From Verrucomicrobiales bacterium (lineage in GTDB: Bacteria > Verrucomicrobiota > Verrucomicrobiia > Verrucomicrobiales > DEV007), in NCBI GenBank assembly GCA_002705125.1, contig PAHQ01000042.1, positions 26,786-45,665 on the forward strand: a stretch of 18,880 nt of DNA. The letters run 5' to 3'. Of the stretch, positions 7,671 to 15,127 are shown piece by piece. The notes beneath the pieces are model-generated. The model saw nothing but the letters and a program-made list of their open reading frames with translations. It had not been told where the DNA came from and ran no database searches. Position 1 is the first letter of the stretch, and the number at the start of each line of letters is the position of its first letter. The position numbers and the translations under genes are program-made.

Positions 7671-7692
7671 GCTTGTAAGCTCTGTTAGTAAG

Positions 7693-8496
7693 ATGAAAGA
7701 CGAATCCACACCATCACCAATAACGAGATCTAAAGATTCCGGTCTTGGTGTCGTGATGTTTGACTCACTTTTATCACATTTTTCAGGTAAGAAAGAGATT
7801 TCAAATGTTGATCCAGTTTTATTAAAACGAATGCGTCAAGAATTTGAGAATAGTGAATTCTTTGGTGAAGATATGAGAAACCTTTGGCTAATGCTGGAGA
7901 GAATTCAAATTAAAGCAAACTTGGACCTTGGGAATAATGAAGATCATATTGATCTGTTGAATCTTGCGTGTGGGTATTGTGAGGAGGGTGCTATATTACC
8001 GGCTTTTTGGGGGAGATCTGGGCAATCTGTTCAACAATTTTCTGTCGACTTAAGGGATGCTGAAATCGACAAGGCGAAGAGAAGATATGCAGCTACTGAA
8101 TCGATTTTTAAATCAGTAATCGACCCTAAAGTTGTGAACTCATCAAATGAATCAAGTAATGTTGAATTCATTGCTGACAATGCCGTTAACTTAAGTATTT
8201 ATGGGCAAATACCATCAAAATTTGATGTTGTTTTTATCCGCCATCAGAACCTATGGCATGACAGACCAACTTGGCAGAAAATTTATGATTATGCCTTGGG
8301 TAGTTTATCTGAATCGGGGGTTCTTATTATAACATCATATTTTGATAGGGAGCACATGCTGGCTTTGGAATTAATCAAGCTTTTGGGAGGTAATGTTCTC
8401 GTTACTGAAAAAAATGAGCTCTCAAGAGAACTTGATTTTCCTGGTAAATCTATAGACAGGCATGTTGCTGCCATTGCCTTAAATACTCTTAACTAA
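7693..8496 (+). CDS. Class I SAM-dependent methyltransferase-like protein, substrate unknown
   Basis: The only plus-strand gene. The frame is open from a TTG at 7618, but that would overlap the divergent gene's start, so I chose the ATG at 7693 (267 codons); an ATG at 7756 is also possible and none has a ribosome binding site. The middle of the protein has a Rossmann-like glycine motif (DLLNLACGYCEEG, roughly residues 88-99), then an acidic end-of-beta-2 element (FSVDLRDAEIDKAKRRY), a later acidic DNAVNLS, and FDVVFIRHQNLWHD followed by a strand GVLIITSYF, the usual order for a class I methyltransferase. The N-terminal 60-80 residues are not recognised. It converges on the hydroxyacid dehydrogenase with only 12 bp between the stops and diverges from the DUF1080-ThuA gene. 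The fold call is fairly good; nothing identifies the substrate. Confidence 0.75.
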   Translation: MKDESTPSPITRSKDSGLGVVMFDSLLSHFSGKKEISNVDPVLLKRMRQEFENSEFFGEDMRNLWLMLERIQIKANLDLGNNEDHIDLLNLACGYCEEGAILPAFWGRSGQSVQQFSVDLRDAEIDKAKRRYAATESIFKSVIDPKVVNSSNESSNVEFIADNAVNLSIYGQIPSKFDVVFIRHQNLWHDRPTWQKIYDYALGSLSESGVLIITSYFDREHMLALELIKLLGGNVLVTEKNELSRELDFPGKSIDRHVAAIALNTLN

Positions 8497-8513
8497 ATAA
8501 GATTACTCTTATT
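8496..8513. terminator. Possible bidirectional terminator between convergent genes
   Basis: AATAAG-attact-CTTATT: perfect six-base arms with a six-base loop, spanning the two convergent stop codons. The stem is AT-rich and no strong T run follows on either strand, so it would be a weak intrinsic terminator at best. Position is the strongest argument. Confidence 0.35.
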
Positions 8514-9393
8514 GGTGTCTACCTTTAAAAGTGAGCTCAGCGACTCCAGATTTATCAAGCTCTCCTTTGCCATCAGTGACTAGTTTATTGAACTGTGCAC
8601 AAGTTGCATCGTTGAGTGGAAGTTTTACTCCAGCATCATTAGCAATGTCTGCGGCAATTCCTGAATCCTTGGCGGCATGTTCAGCACTGAACCATGCTTC
8701 ATGGTCTCTAGCGATCATGTCTTCTGCATCAGTTTCAAGCACACGTGAATTTGCCCCGGTTTGTGAAAAAACATCACAAACCATTTCAAGGTCAAGTCCC
8801 AGTGCATCCGCTAGACCCAGCCCCTCGGCAAGTCCAGCTGTGTTAATATTCATTACCATATTGACAAGAGCTTTAACCTGGGCCGCTTTACCAATCTCAC
8901 CAATATGCTTGAGGTTAATACTCATATCCTCTAAGACGGGTTTCATTGAATTGAATATTTCCTCTTTGCCTCCGATCATTAAATAGAGTTTACCTTCTCT
9001 TGCCTGAGGTATACTTGATGCCATACAGCCCTCTAATACCCCTGCGCCTAAGGCTTCAGCTGCATCAGCGACCTCTTTTTGAATGCCTGGAGATAATGTA
9101 GCACAATTAATAAAAGTTTTACCTTCTGCATTTGTTAGCAAGTTATCACTTTCTGAGAAATATATACTTCTCATGGCTTTGTCATTGGTAACAACCGTAA
9201 AAATAATATCTGATGATTCAGTGACTTGAGCTAGGGTTTCGGCATGCTCGCATCCTAGTTCCTGGGACAGTTCAGCTGCCGCATCCTTATTCACATCATT
9301 AACTGATGATATTTCGTAGCCTTTATCTTTTAGGTTTCTCGCCATGTTGGCGCCCATTCTTCCAATTCCTACAAATCCAATTTTTTGATTCAT
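8509..9393 (-). CDS. NAD(P)-dependent beta-hydroxyacid dehydrogenase (3-hydroxyisobutyrate dehydrogenase family)
   Basis: Cytosolic oxidoreductase of 294 residues, the standard length. The N-terminal Rossmann domain opens IGFVGIGRMGANMARNL (G9, G11, G14, then M13 and A18 as in the family signature). VNDVNKD near 31-37 follows the second strand; the absence of a basic pair makes NAD more likely than NADP, but this is weak. The substrate segment reads GCMASSIPQAREGKLYLMIGG (122-142), and the catalytic lysine is probably Lys174 in KALVNMVMN with Asn178 downstream. Relatives act on 3-hydroxyisobutyrate, tartronate semialdehyde, succinic semialdehyde or sulfolactaldehyde; the sequence does not decide. 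The gene is monocistronic, has a good sigma70-like promoter, and sits next to secreted sugar-processing genes, so a role in sugar-acid metabolism is plausible. ATG at 9391-9393, no Shine-Dalgarno sequence. Confidence 0.9.
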   Translation of the reverse strand: MNQKIGFVGIGRMGANMARNLKDKGYEISSVNDVNKDAAAELSQELGCEHAETLAQVTESSDIIFTVVTNDKAMRSIYFSESDNLLTNAEGKTFINCATLSPGIQKEVADAAEALGAGVLEGCMASSIPQAREGKLYLMIGGKEEIFNSMKPVLEDMSINLKHIGEIGKAAQVKALVNMVMNINTAGLAEGLGLADALGLDLEMVCDVFSQTGANSRVLETDAEDMIARDHEAWFSAEHAAKDSGIAADIANDAGVKLPLNDATCAQFNKLVTDGKGELDKSGVAELTFKGRHQ

Positions 9394-9633
9394 TATAATA
9401 TTATTTATTTTTATATTCGGGACATACCTGGATCAGGCTAATTTACCCAATTATAGTAATGTGAAATGGTCAGTCAATTCTTTTCAGGGTTTTCAAAAGA
9501 GGTGGGTGTTCTCAATTAGTGTCCCCACTTTAATGTCAATATCTTCTTATTTCCTTTACATGTACCATGGGTAATATTGGCGTGTTTAGGGTTATGGCTT
9601 TTTCCGCCTTCAAATTCTACTTTATAACCATCA
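9394..9633. other. 240-bp intergenic region
   Basis: Between the end of the giant gene and the start of the dehydrogenase gene. It holds the dehydrogenase promoter (9450-9477). The rest is ordinary AT-rich sequence plus the tail of a short open frame (9516-9725) that overlaps the giant gene and looks spurious. A GTGGG/CCCAC pair near 9502-9528 is too widely spaced to call a terminator. No RNA gene seen. Confidence 0.6.
9450..9477 (-). promoter_or_regulatory. Sigma70-type promoter for the beta-hydroxyacid dehydrogenase gene
   Basis: Read on the minus strand: TTGACT (9477-9472; five of six to consensus), a 16-base spacer, then TATAAT (9455-9450; perfect). Transcription would begin near 9443, giving a leader of about 50 bases that is AT-rich and has no Shine-Dalgarno sequence. 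It is the closest match to a housekeeping promoter that I found in the window. Confidence 0.65.
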
Positions 9634-12600
9634 CTAAGATGCTGGAACCGTAAGTCCGAGGCACCAGAGAACGGCGTTGCGGTAGATTCTCTGGACGTTA
9701 GGATTTTCAAAGCTTTTGCGGGCACCGATAGTGGTTGCGACGGCGCGGCGGTTTTCTTTGCTCTTAATCGTCCAGACTATAGGATGAGGGCTGCCTATGA
9801 GACGTCCTTGGTCTTCAGTCGATAAAACCATGGCGTGGTTGTGGCCACCGATTTTTTTAAAAGTAGCAGATTTGCGACCTTTAAGACCTTGCCCAATCAT
9901 GAGGGGTGTGCATTCGATGCTGAGGGGATTGACTGCATAGTGAAAGTCGGGGGTCCAGAAGCGGGGTTCGATGCCTTTCATGATTGGATGTTTTGCTGCC
10001 ATAACGTAATTGAGTTGACTAGAATCGTGACCGTGGTGCCCGCGGTAAGGTGTCCCAAAGTGACGGTTAGGGAATGCTCGGTTTTCGTCTGCTAGTTTGG
10101 ATTCCTTGGGGAAATCAAAGAGGTGGGTAGTTGTGCGTACGGCGATATAGGGCTTGTGGCTGAGAAATTGATCTAGTGCTTTGTATTGGGATTCTTCGAG
10201 ATTCACAAATCGAAGGGAGAGAATCAAAAGATCAACCTTCGTTAGGTGCTTGGAGAGATCCTGAAATCGATGGGGATTTGTGCTGCGGTTAAGTTCGAGA
10301 TGAGTGATTTTGAGTTGGTGATCTTCCTCTAGCTTCTTCCCGATTTCACTCAGGGACCTCCGTGTTCCATATTCAGGTTCCCCGGTGAGAATAAGCACTC
10401 TCTTATTAACTTTATTTGATGTTGAGGATGTTTTGGTATCATCGACAATCATTGTTCCTTGCATGATGCGCCAGTGTCCAGGAACTGTGCAGAGAAATGG
10501 ATACGAGCCAGGTTTCTTCGGAGTGATAAAGCGGAGAGCCACCTCCTTATGAGGATTTGCCATCGGAGTTGCAAAAAGAACTTCAGGAAGATCTGGAATC
10601 CAATCTCGTTCTATGGCTTTCGGGTTGGCTAGGATATCGTCAACGGCCGCACCGACTTTTATCAGTGAATTGGGAGAGCAGATGACGAGATTGTGTTGAA
10701 TAGAGTCGGGGTTGTCCAAACGAAGTTCAACCGGGGTGTTCGCTGGGACGCGTATGGATGTTTGATTGAAACGCAGTTGATCGGGGACAGTGGCAATTTC
10801 CACCGGTACCAATTGTAGGGATTGAATTCGAGCAACAATATCGGGAACTTGGTGGATGTTAGCGATTGACGTGAGAAGCTTGGAAGCAAGCTTAAAGGAG
10901 GTGGATCCACGTTTTTCCACGGGGGTTTTCTTTAGGGTGACAAGATGAGTATCCATAAGAGCGAGGGCCTCTTTAGCCGGCCAGCTCTCACGGGGACGGT
11001 TAAGAATAGCCTCTGCTGCTGTTGCAGTGAGCTCAGGGCTAAGGAATTTTTTGGCGAGAATGGTAAATATTTTGGCATCATTTCCAGGTATATGGCCGAG
11101 GCAAAAAAGAGCTGCTTCTTGGTTGTCTTTTGAAGAAGAAAGAGCTTTTTGGGCAGGATCGAGATAGGTAGCTTTAATTTCGAGTGAATCGATTCGGGCG
11201 ATGGACCGAAGTGTGTCTGGATCGAGAGGAAAAGAAGTGATTTGACCGGATCTTAGTTTTGCAGCGAAGGCTGCTTGCCTTATAGATGAGTTTCTCGATT
11301 TCGATAACGGACTGAGAACGCTGATGGAAGAGACCTTGGTTGAGTCGAGGATTTCAAGCCAATCTCTAAGGGAGAGACGTTCTTCTCGGTCGAGTTGTTC
11401 GATGATCTCAACTAACACCTTCTCTTTTGTTTTGGATTTTTCCTCAGCTAAGTGGTTAAGAGCCTTAACCCTTAGCTTGATATCTAGGTTGGGGCGGCGG
11501 ATGATTACATTCAATACACGTTCATCGAGAGGAAGGTCTGCAAGTTTCTCTAGAGGAATCGTCATAGGGTGATTTTCAAGAGTGGAGCCCAGGGATTTAC
11601 GGGCATTATTGATAGCGAATTTGAGATAGCTGTCCTGAGGATGCTCGTTTACTAAATCAAGCACTACGACCGCAATAGATGGATCGGCCCAAGTTGAAGA
11701 GACGACAGTTTCGAGGCGGACCTTGGGATGTTCGTCATTCGCGAGGCGAGAGAAATGGCTGTGAGCGTTCGGAAGATCTTCACACCAATGTCGCAGAAGA
11801 TGTGCGGCAGCCGCTCGGCTTTGATGGTCACGGTGGGTAGAAACTTTTTGAAAGAGTTCCTCGTTGATCCAACCTCTTTGTTGATGGAGCCAAAGAGCTT
11901 CGGTGAGATGGTGGGGATAGTTGACTTCTGAAGGGTTGAGTGAGATTAACCATTTTTTTAGTGCTGGACGCAGAGTTTCTTCTGAGAGATTCCAAAGTGC
12001 GCGTCGAGCACGGTATCGGTTGCGGTCTTCGTAGGCTTTGAGGAGGTCGAGTAATTCTTCAACGTTAGCGTCCACAATTTTGGCGGGTTTGTCGAGCGGT
12101 CGATCTTTCCAGGTAACTCTCCAGATTCGTCCTTTCCTTGAGTCGCGTCGTTCATCACGAAGAGAATATTGCATATGTCCTAGGACTGGATTGTACCAGT
12201 CGGCAACGTAAAGGGCGCCATCAGGACCAAGCTGAAGGTCGACTGGAATACATGCTTTGTTTTGGGCTTCGAATACCTTGCCGAGGCGTTTGTGATCATA
12301 TGTTGTTCCTTTATCTGTCCAATCATGGATAAGAACGCCCTGAAAATTCTTGTATTGGTTAGTGAAAACTTTGCCCTGGAACTCGTCAGGCCAATGCCTA
12401 CTCGAAATAAATTCTTGGCCGCAGGTACGGTTATCACGGTTTCCGTAATTGGCGTTGGCAACGTTACCGGACTCAGGTTGATTGATAAGTGATGCGTTGT
12501 TATGACGAGCAACATAGAGATGTTCTCCCCACCGATTGATCGCATAGCCCCAAGGATTCCCTCCGGGAGGGAGCCGAGAAACAATTTCCAAGCGATGAGT

Positions 12601-14136
12601 TCGCGGGTCAAAACGGTAGATGGCATTGTCCTTGCTGCGACGAGGTCCATAAATGGTTTCTACCTGAGTGTTATGAAATACACTTTCTTGCATATAGAGC
12701 CCTCCGCCTGGTCCCCAAACGAAGTTATGTATGGCATGGTGGCAATCTTCGCTTCCAAAACCGTGCAAAAGGATGGTCTCTTTATCGGCCTTATTGTCTC
12801 CATCTGTATCCTCGAGAAAAACAAGATTTGGCTCCTGTGAAACATAGATTCCATTCTTGCCGAACTCGAAGCCGAGTGGCAGGTAGAGGTTTTCTGCAAA
12901 AATAGTGCGTTTGTCGGCTTTACCGTCTTGATCAGTGTCTTCAAGAATAATAATCTGATCGTTGGTATTGACTCCCGGAAGTGCGTGCGGGTATGAGGGC
13001 ATGGTTGCAACCCAGAGGCGACCCTCAGCATCAAAATTTATTGAAACTGGATTACGAAGCTCAGAAAATTCTTGCTCTGATGCAAAGAGTTCCACTTGGA
13101 AGCCTTCTGCGATCTCGAACTTGGCTCTTTCTTGAGCAGGTGTTAGTGATGGAGAGGTTCCTCCTCGTTTACTTGGGAGCGTAGAGGGAATTTCAACTGT
13201 GGAAGAATCGTCGATCTTGGTGGGAAGGTCCTCGCCACGGGCTGCTTTCCAGATTCGTTGATCTCGAAGGCTGGTCATTTGCAGAAGTTTTTTTCGCTCA
13301 AGAGGAAAGTTGACTGTACCGTAAGGGTTTTTTCGGTCGCCATGAATATAGAAGCTATTCACGGTGCGGTACCAATCAAAGAAAGTATCATTCTTTTCCA
13401 TTACTTCGGCTCTAATTTCATTGAGAGGTGCCTCAGCAGGTAGAGGAGCAAAGATTTGGTTTGGAAGAATTTTAGATGCTAGTTTTATGTATCCCTGTGA
13501 GGTAAGGTGAATGCCGTTAATTGTATAGTTCGTCTCCTTACCCTTTTGATACAACTTTTGGGAGGCGGAGTAGAGATTAACAAAATGGATTCCGAGTGAA
13601 TTTGCAACACGCTCCATTGTATTTGTGTATAAAGAAAGTAAGTGATTCCGTGTGGTAGTATTGGGTACGGTGATGCCTTCACATGCGAGTGGGGAGTAAA
13701 GAACGATCTTAGGAGAAGAAAAATTGTTGTAGTTTTTGCTTTGTAATTCTTTGAGAAAACTCGTCAGATTACTTTCGAATCGAGTGATTCCTTGATTTCC
13801 CTCGTAGTCCCAAGTTTCGTTGAAGCCATAGCAGGCTAGAATTACATCGGCTTTTGCTTCGAATAGATAGTGGTGGATGTCGCCGAAATCTTTGGGTCGA
13901 GGGCGTAAGGTAATAGTATCTGCTGACCAGGCGAGGTTACGAATAACAAGGTTGTGTTTTGGGTAGCGCGCGTGTAGCCGGCTTTCAATTTCTCCGAAGT
14001 ACTGCATTCGCTCTGCGAAAGTGTTACCTATCCACACGACATGATTACCTCGCTTTAGTTCGAGGGATGCTGCCTCGGTTGTATTGGTTGAAAAAAGAGC
14101 AAGTAGATAGGGGATGAGGATGCAGCGAGAAAACAT
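9634..14136 (-). CDS. Secreted multidomain protein: SGNH-like, PVC 'membrane-bound dehydrogenase' propeller, helical repeats, azurin-like cupredoxin, ThuA
   Basis: A 1500-residue exported protein; signal peptide about 1-23. Residues about 28-235 resemble the SGNH-hydrolase domain of Planctomycetes/Verrucomicrobia proteins (GFNE 104-107, NGIH 207-210), but the GDS position reads IGNTF, so esterase activity is doubtful. Residues about 335-680 form a beta-propeller like PQQ sugar dehydrogenases (the Pirellula/Verrucomicrobium membrane-bound dehydrogenase family: FEIAEGFQVELFA, GRLWVATMPSYPH, NPWGYAINRWG, LGPDGALYVADWYNP). It contains two Ca-loop-like repeats, DTDQDGKAD and DTDGDNKAD. Residues about 690-1100 look like HEAT-type helical repeats. 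Residues about 1110-1232 are an azurin-like copper domain with likely ligands His1148, Cys1216, His1221 and Met1225 (FLCTVPGHWRIMQGTM). Residues about 1243-1500 are a ThuA domain. There is no CxxCH haem motif, although such proteins usually have a cytochrome c domain. The gene is markedly richer in G+C than its neighbours. Expected job: periplasmic oxidation of a sugar or polyol with copper electron transfer; substrate unknown. Confidence 0.9.
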   Translation of the reverse strand: MFSRCILIPYLLALFSTNTTEAASLELKRGNHVVWIGNTFAERMQYFGEIESRLHARYPKHNLVIRNLAWSADTITLRPRPKDFGDIHHYLFEAKADVILACYGFNETWDYEGNQGITRFESNLTSFLKELQSKNYNNFSSPKIVLYSPLACEGITVPNTTTRNHLLSLYTNTMERVANSLGIHFVNLYSASQKLYQKGKETNYTINGIHLTSQGYIKLASKILPNQIFAPLPAEAPLNEIRAEVMEKNDTFFDWYRTVNSFYIHGDRKNPYGTVNFPLERKKLLQMTSLRDQRIWKAARGEDLPTKIDDSSTVEIPSTLPSKRGGTSPSLTPAQERAKFEIAEGFQVELFASEQEFSELRNPVSINFDAEGRLWVATMPSYPHALPGVNTNDQIIILEDTDQDGKADKRTIFAENLYLPLGFEFGKNGIYVSQEPNLVFLEDTDGDNKADKETILLHGFGSEDCHHAIHNFVWGPGGGLYMQESVFHNTQVETIYGPRRSKDNAIYRFDPRTHRLEIVSRLPPGGNPWGYAINRWGEHLYVARHNNASLINQPESGNVANANYGNRDNRTCGQEFISSRHWPDEFQGKVFTNQYKNFQGVLIHDWTDKGTTYDHKRLGKVFEAQNKACIPVDLQLGPDGALYVADWYNPVLGHMQYSLRDERRDSRKGRIWRVTWKDRPLDKPAKIVDANVEELLDLLKAYEDRNRYRARRALWNLSEETLRPALKKWLISLNPSEVNYPHHLTEALWLHQQRGWINEELFQKVSTHRDHQSRAAAAHLLRHWCEDLPNAHSHFSRLANDEHPKVRLETVVSSTWADPSIAVVVLDLVNEHPQDSYLKFAINNARKSLGSTLENHPMTIPLEKLADLPLDERVLNVIIRRPNLDIKLRVKALNHLAEEKSKTKEKVLVEIIEQLDREERLSLRDWLEILDSTKVSSISVLSPLSKSRNSSIRQAAFAAKLRSGQITSFPLDPDTLRSIARIDSLEIKATYLDPAQKALSSSKDNQEAALFCLGHIPGNDAKIFTILAKKFLSPELTATAAEAILNRPRESWPAKEALALMDTHLVTLKKTPVEKRGSTSFKLASKLLTSIANIHQVPDIVARIQSLQLVPVEIATVPDQLRFNQTSIRVPANTPVELRLDNPDSIQHNLVICSPNSLIKVGAAVDDILANPKAIERDWIPDLPEVLFATPMANPHKEVALRFITPKKPGSYPFLCTVPGHWRIMQGTMIVDDTKTSSTSNKVNKRVLILTGEPEYGTRRSLSEIGKKLEEDHQLKITHLELNRSTNPHRFQDLSKHLTKVDLLILSLRFVNLEESQYKALDQFLSHKPYIAVRTTTHLFDFPKESKLADENRAFPNRHFGTPYRGHHGHDSSQLNYVMAAKHPIMKGIEPRFWTPDFHYAVNPLSIECTPLMIGQGLKGRKSATFKKIGGHNHAMVLSTEDQGRLIGSPHPIVWTIKSKENRRAVATTIGARKSFENPNVQRIYRNAVLWCLGLTVPAS

Positions 14137-14262
14137 CAGATTGTTAAAATAATAAGTATACAGATTTCAGGGTTTTTTTTAATTTTTTACAGGATGATGA
14201 ATTTGCCATCTAATCTGGAATGTTTTCTCATAGTGTTCTCATTTTTAAGATCAAATAGGGTA
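14137..14262. other. 126-bp intergenic region upstream of the giant gene
   Basis: AT-rich, with long A/T runs (on the minus strand an A-rich tract near 14172-14190). It must hold the promoter of the giant gene unless that gene is read through from the operon above. TATACT at about 14155-14160 on the minus strand is a possible -10 but no good -35 accompanies it. No clear terminator for the upstream operon. Confidence 0.4.
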
Positions 14263-15105
14263 TTATGAGTCTGTTGAGGGTTCTTTATTTTTAAATTCTG
14301 GATAAAAAGGATTCATTTCTTTTTCCTCTTTAATTGATGTAATTGGCCCATGCCCTGGACATATTACAGTATTATCAGGTAGAGAGAAAATATGTAGCCT
14401 ATTTGTTTTTAATGCATCTTGATATGACACCATGCCGCCGCCCATTGAGCCGGCAAAAAGTGCATCTCCTACGATTGCCACAGGTCGATCTAATCCATTA
14501 ATGAAGTATGTTAGTCCACCTATTGAGTGTCCATGTGTTAAATATGCCGTTCCAGAGAGATTGCCTATTTGAAATTGATGGCCACAATTAATCAAAATTG
14601 CCCCATCTAGAGGTTCTCTTGAGGAAACATATACATCAGCTTTAGGGTAATTTTTTATCATCTTATCCAGATCTGCGATGTGATCATTATGAGTATGAGT
14701 TAGATAGATTGAAGTTATTTCAAGGTTTCTAGATTTTGCTTCTTTCCTTAAATTTTTGGAATCTGATCCTGTATCAAAAGCTGCAGCAAGCCCAGTTGAT
14801 TGGTCCCATACCAAGAAAGAATTAACCATCATATCATGCCACTTAGAATTAAAATTTTTTAAACCATGAAGAGAAACGTCTCTAGGTCTCCAAGATTTTT
14901 TTCCAGATATTAGAAGCGATGCTGAATCAAGTTGTAAGTGGGGGGCAATTGAGCGCACTACCGATTCCTCACATTTACCACTTAATAATTCTTTAATTTT
15001 GATTTCCGGTATATCAGCAAGATTAGCTAATTGCTGAATTGAAATGCCCATGCCTCTCATTGCCTTACTTACAATATCTTCAAGAAAATCTTCAATACTT
15101 ATCAT
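14263..15105 (-). CDS. HTH-like domain fused to a glyoxalase II-type metallo-beta-lactamase-fold hydrolase
   Basis: 280 residues, probably cytosolic. Residues about 19-62 (GISIQQLANLADIPEIKIKELLSG and following) read like a Cro/C1-type helix-turn-helix with the usual LA.....P...I..L.SG spacing. Residues about 85-275 are a metallo-beta-lactamase fold with metal ligands HTHNDH (His137, His139, Asp141, His142), His193 in YLTHGHSIGG, Asp214 in GDALFAGSMGG and His252 in CPGHGP. The closing GHGPITSIKEEKEMNPF matches the hydroxyacylglutathione hydrolase/YcbL group, whose members hydrolyse thioesters; a persulfide dioxygenase is a less likely alternative. It is the last gene of the Moco run, 22 bp after fdhD. 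The front domain could be a DNA-binding regulator or a degenerate fold used for dimerisation; I cannot tell. ATG at 15103-15105, no Shine-Dalgarno sequence. Confidence 0.82.
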   Translation of the reverse strand: MISIEDFLEDIVSKAMRGMGISIQQLANLADIPEIKIKELLSGKCEESVVRSIAPHLQLDSASLLISGKKSWRPRDVSLHGLKNFNSKWHDMMVNSFLVWDQSTGLAAAFDTGSDSKNLRKEAKSRNLEITSIYLTHTHNDHIADLDKMIKNYPKADVYVSSREPLDGAILINCGHQFQIGNLSGTAYLTHGHSIGGLTYFINGLDRPVAIVGDALFAGSMGGGMVSYQDALKTNRLHIFSLPDNTVICPGHGPITSIKEEKEMNPFYPEFKNKEPSTDS

Positions 15106-15127
15106 AAGATAAATTAGTCCAAAAAAA

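Noticed and set aside
7585-7684. Near-repeat of AGCTTGTAA at about 7588 and 7670
   Set aside because: Only about nine bases match, one copy is inside the signal-peptide coding region, and a chance match is easy in AT-rich sequence.
8531-8986. Ser/Ala-rich plus-strand open frame of 151 codons
   Set aside because: Antisense shadow of the dehydrogenase gene; the low-complexity Ser/Ala/Pro composition is what the reverse reading of that gene yields.
9500-9530. GTGGG...CCCAC pair as a terminator of the giant gene
   Set aside because: The loop is 17 bases long and there is no T run following on the minus strand.
9516-9725. Short minus-strand open frame of 69 codons overlapping the end of the giant gene in another frame
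   Set aside because: The giant gene's ThuA domain reaches a natural end (AVLWCLGLTVPAS), the overlapping part is out of frame with it, and the extra tail is a Lys-rich stretch with no recognisable similarity. No sign of a frameshifted C-terminus.
12180-13034. Several open frames of 60-156 codons on both strands within the giant gene
   Set aside because: They lie inside a region whose true frame encodes a conserved dehydrogenase domain; their products have skewed composition and no motifs. The higher G+C of the gene makes stop codons rarer in the other frames.
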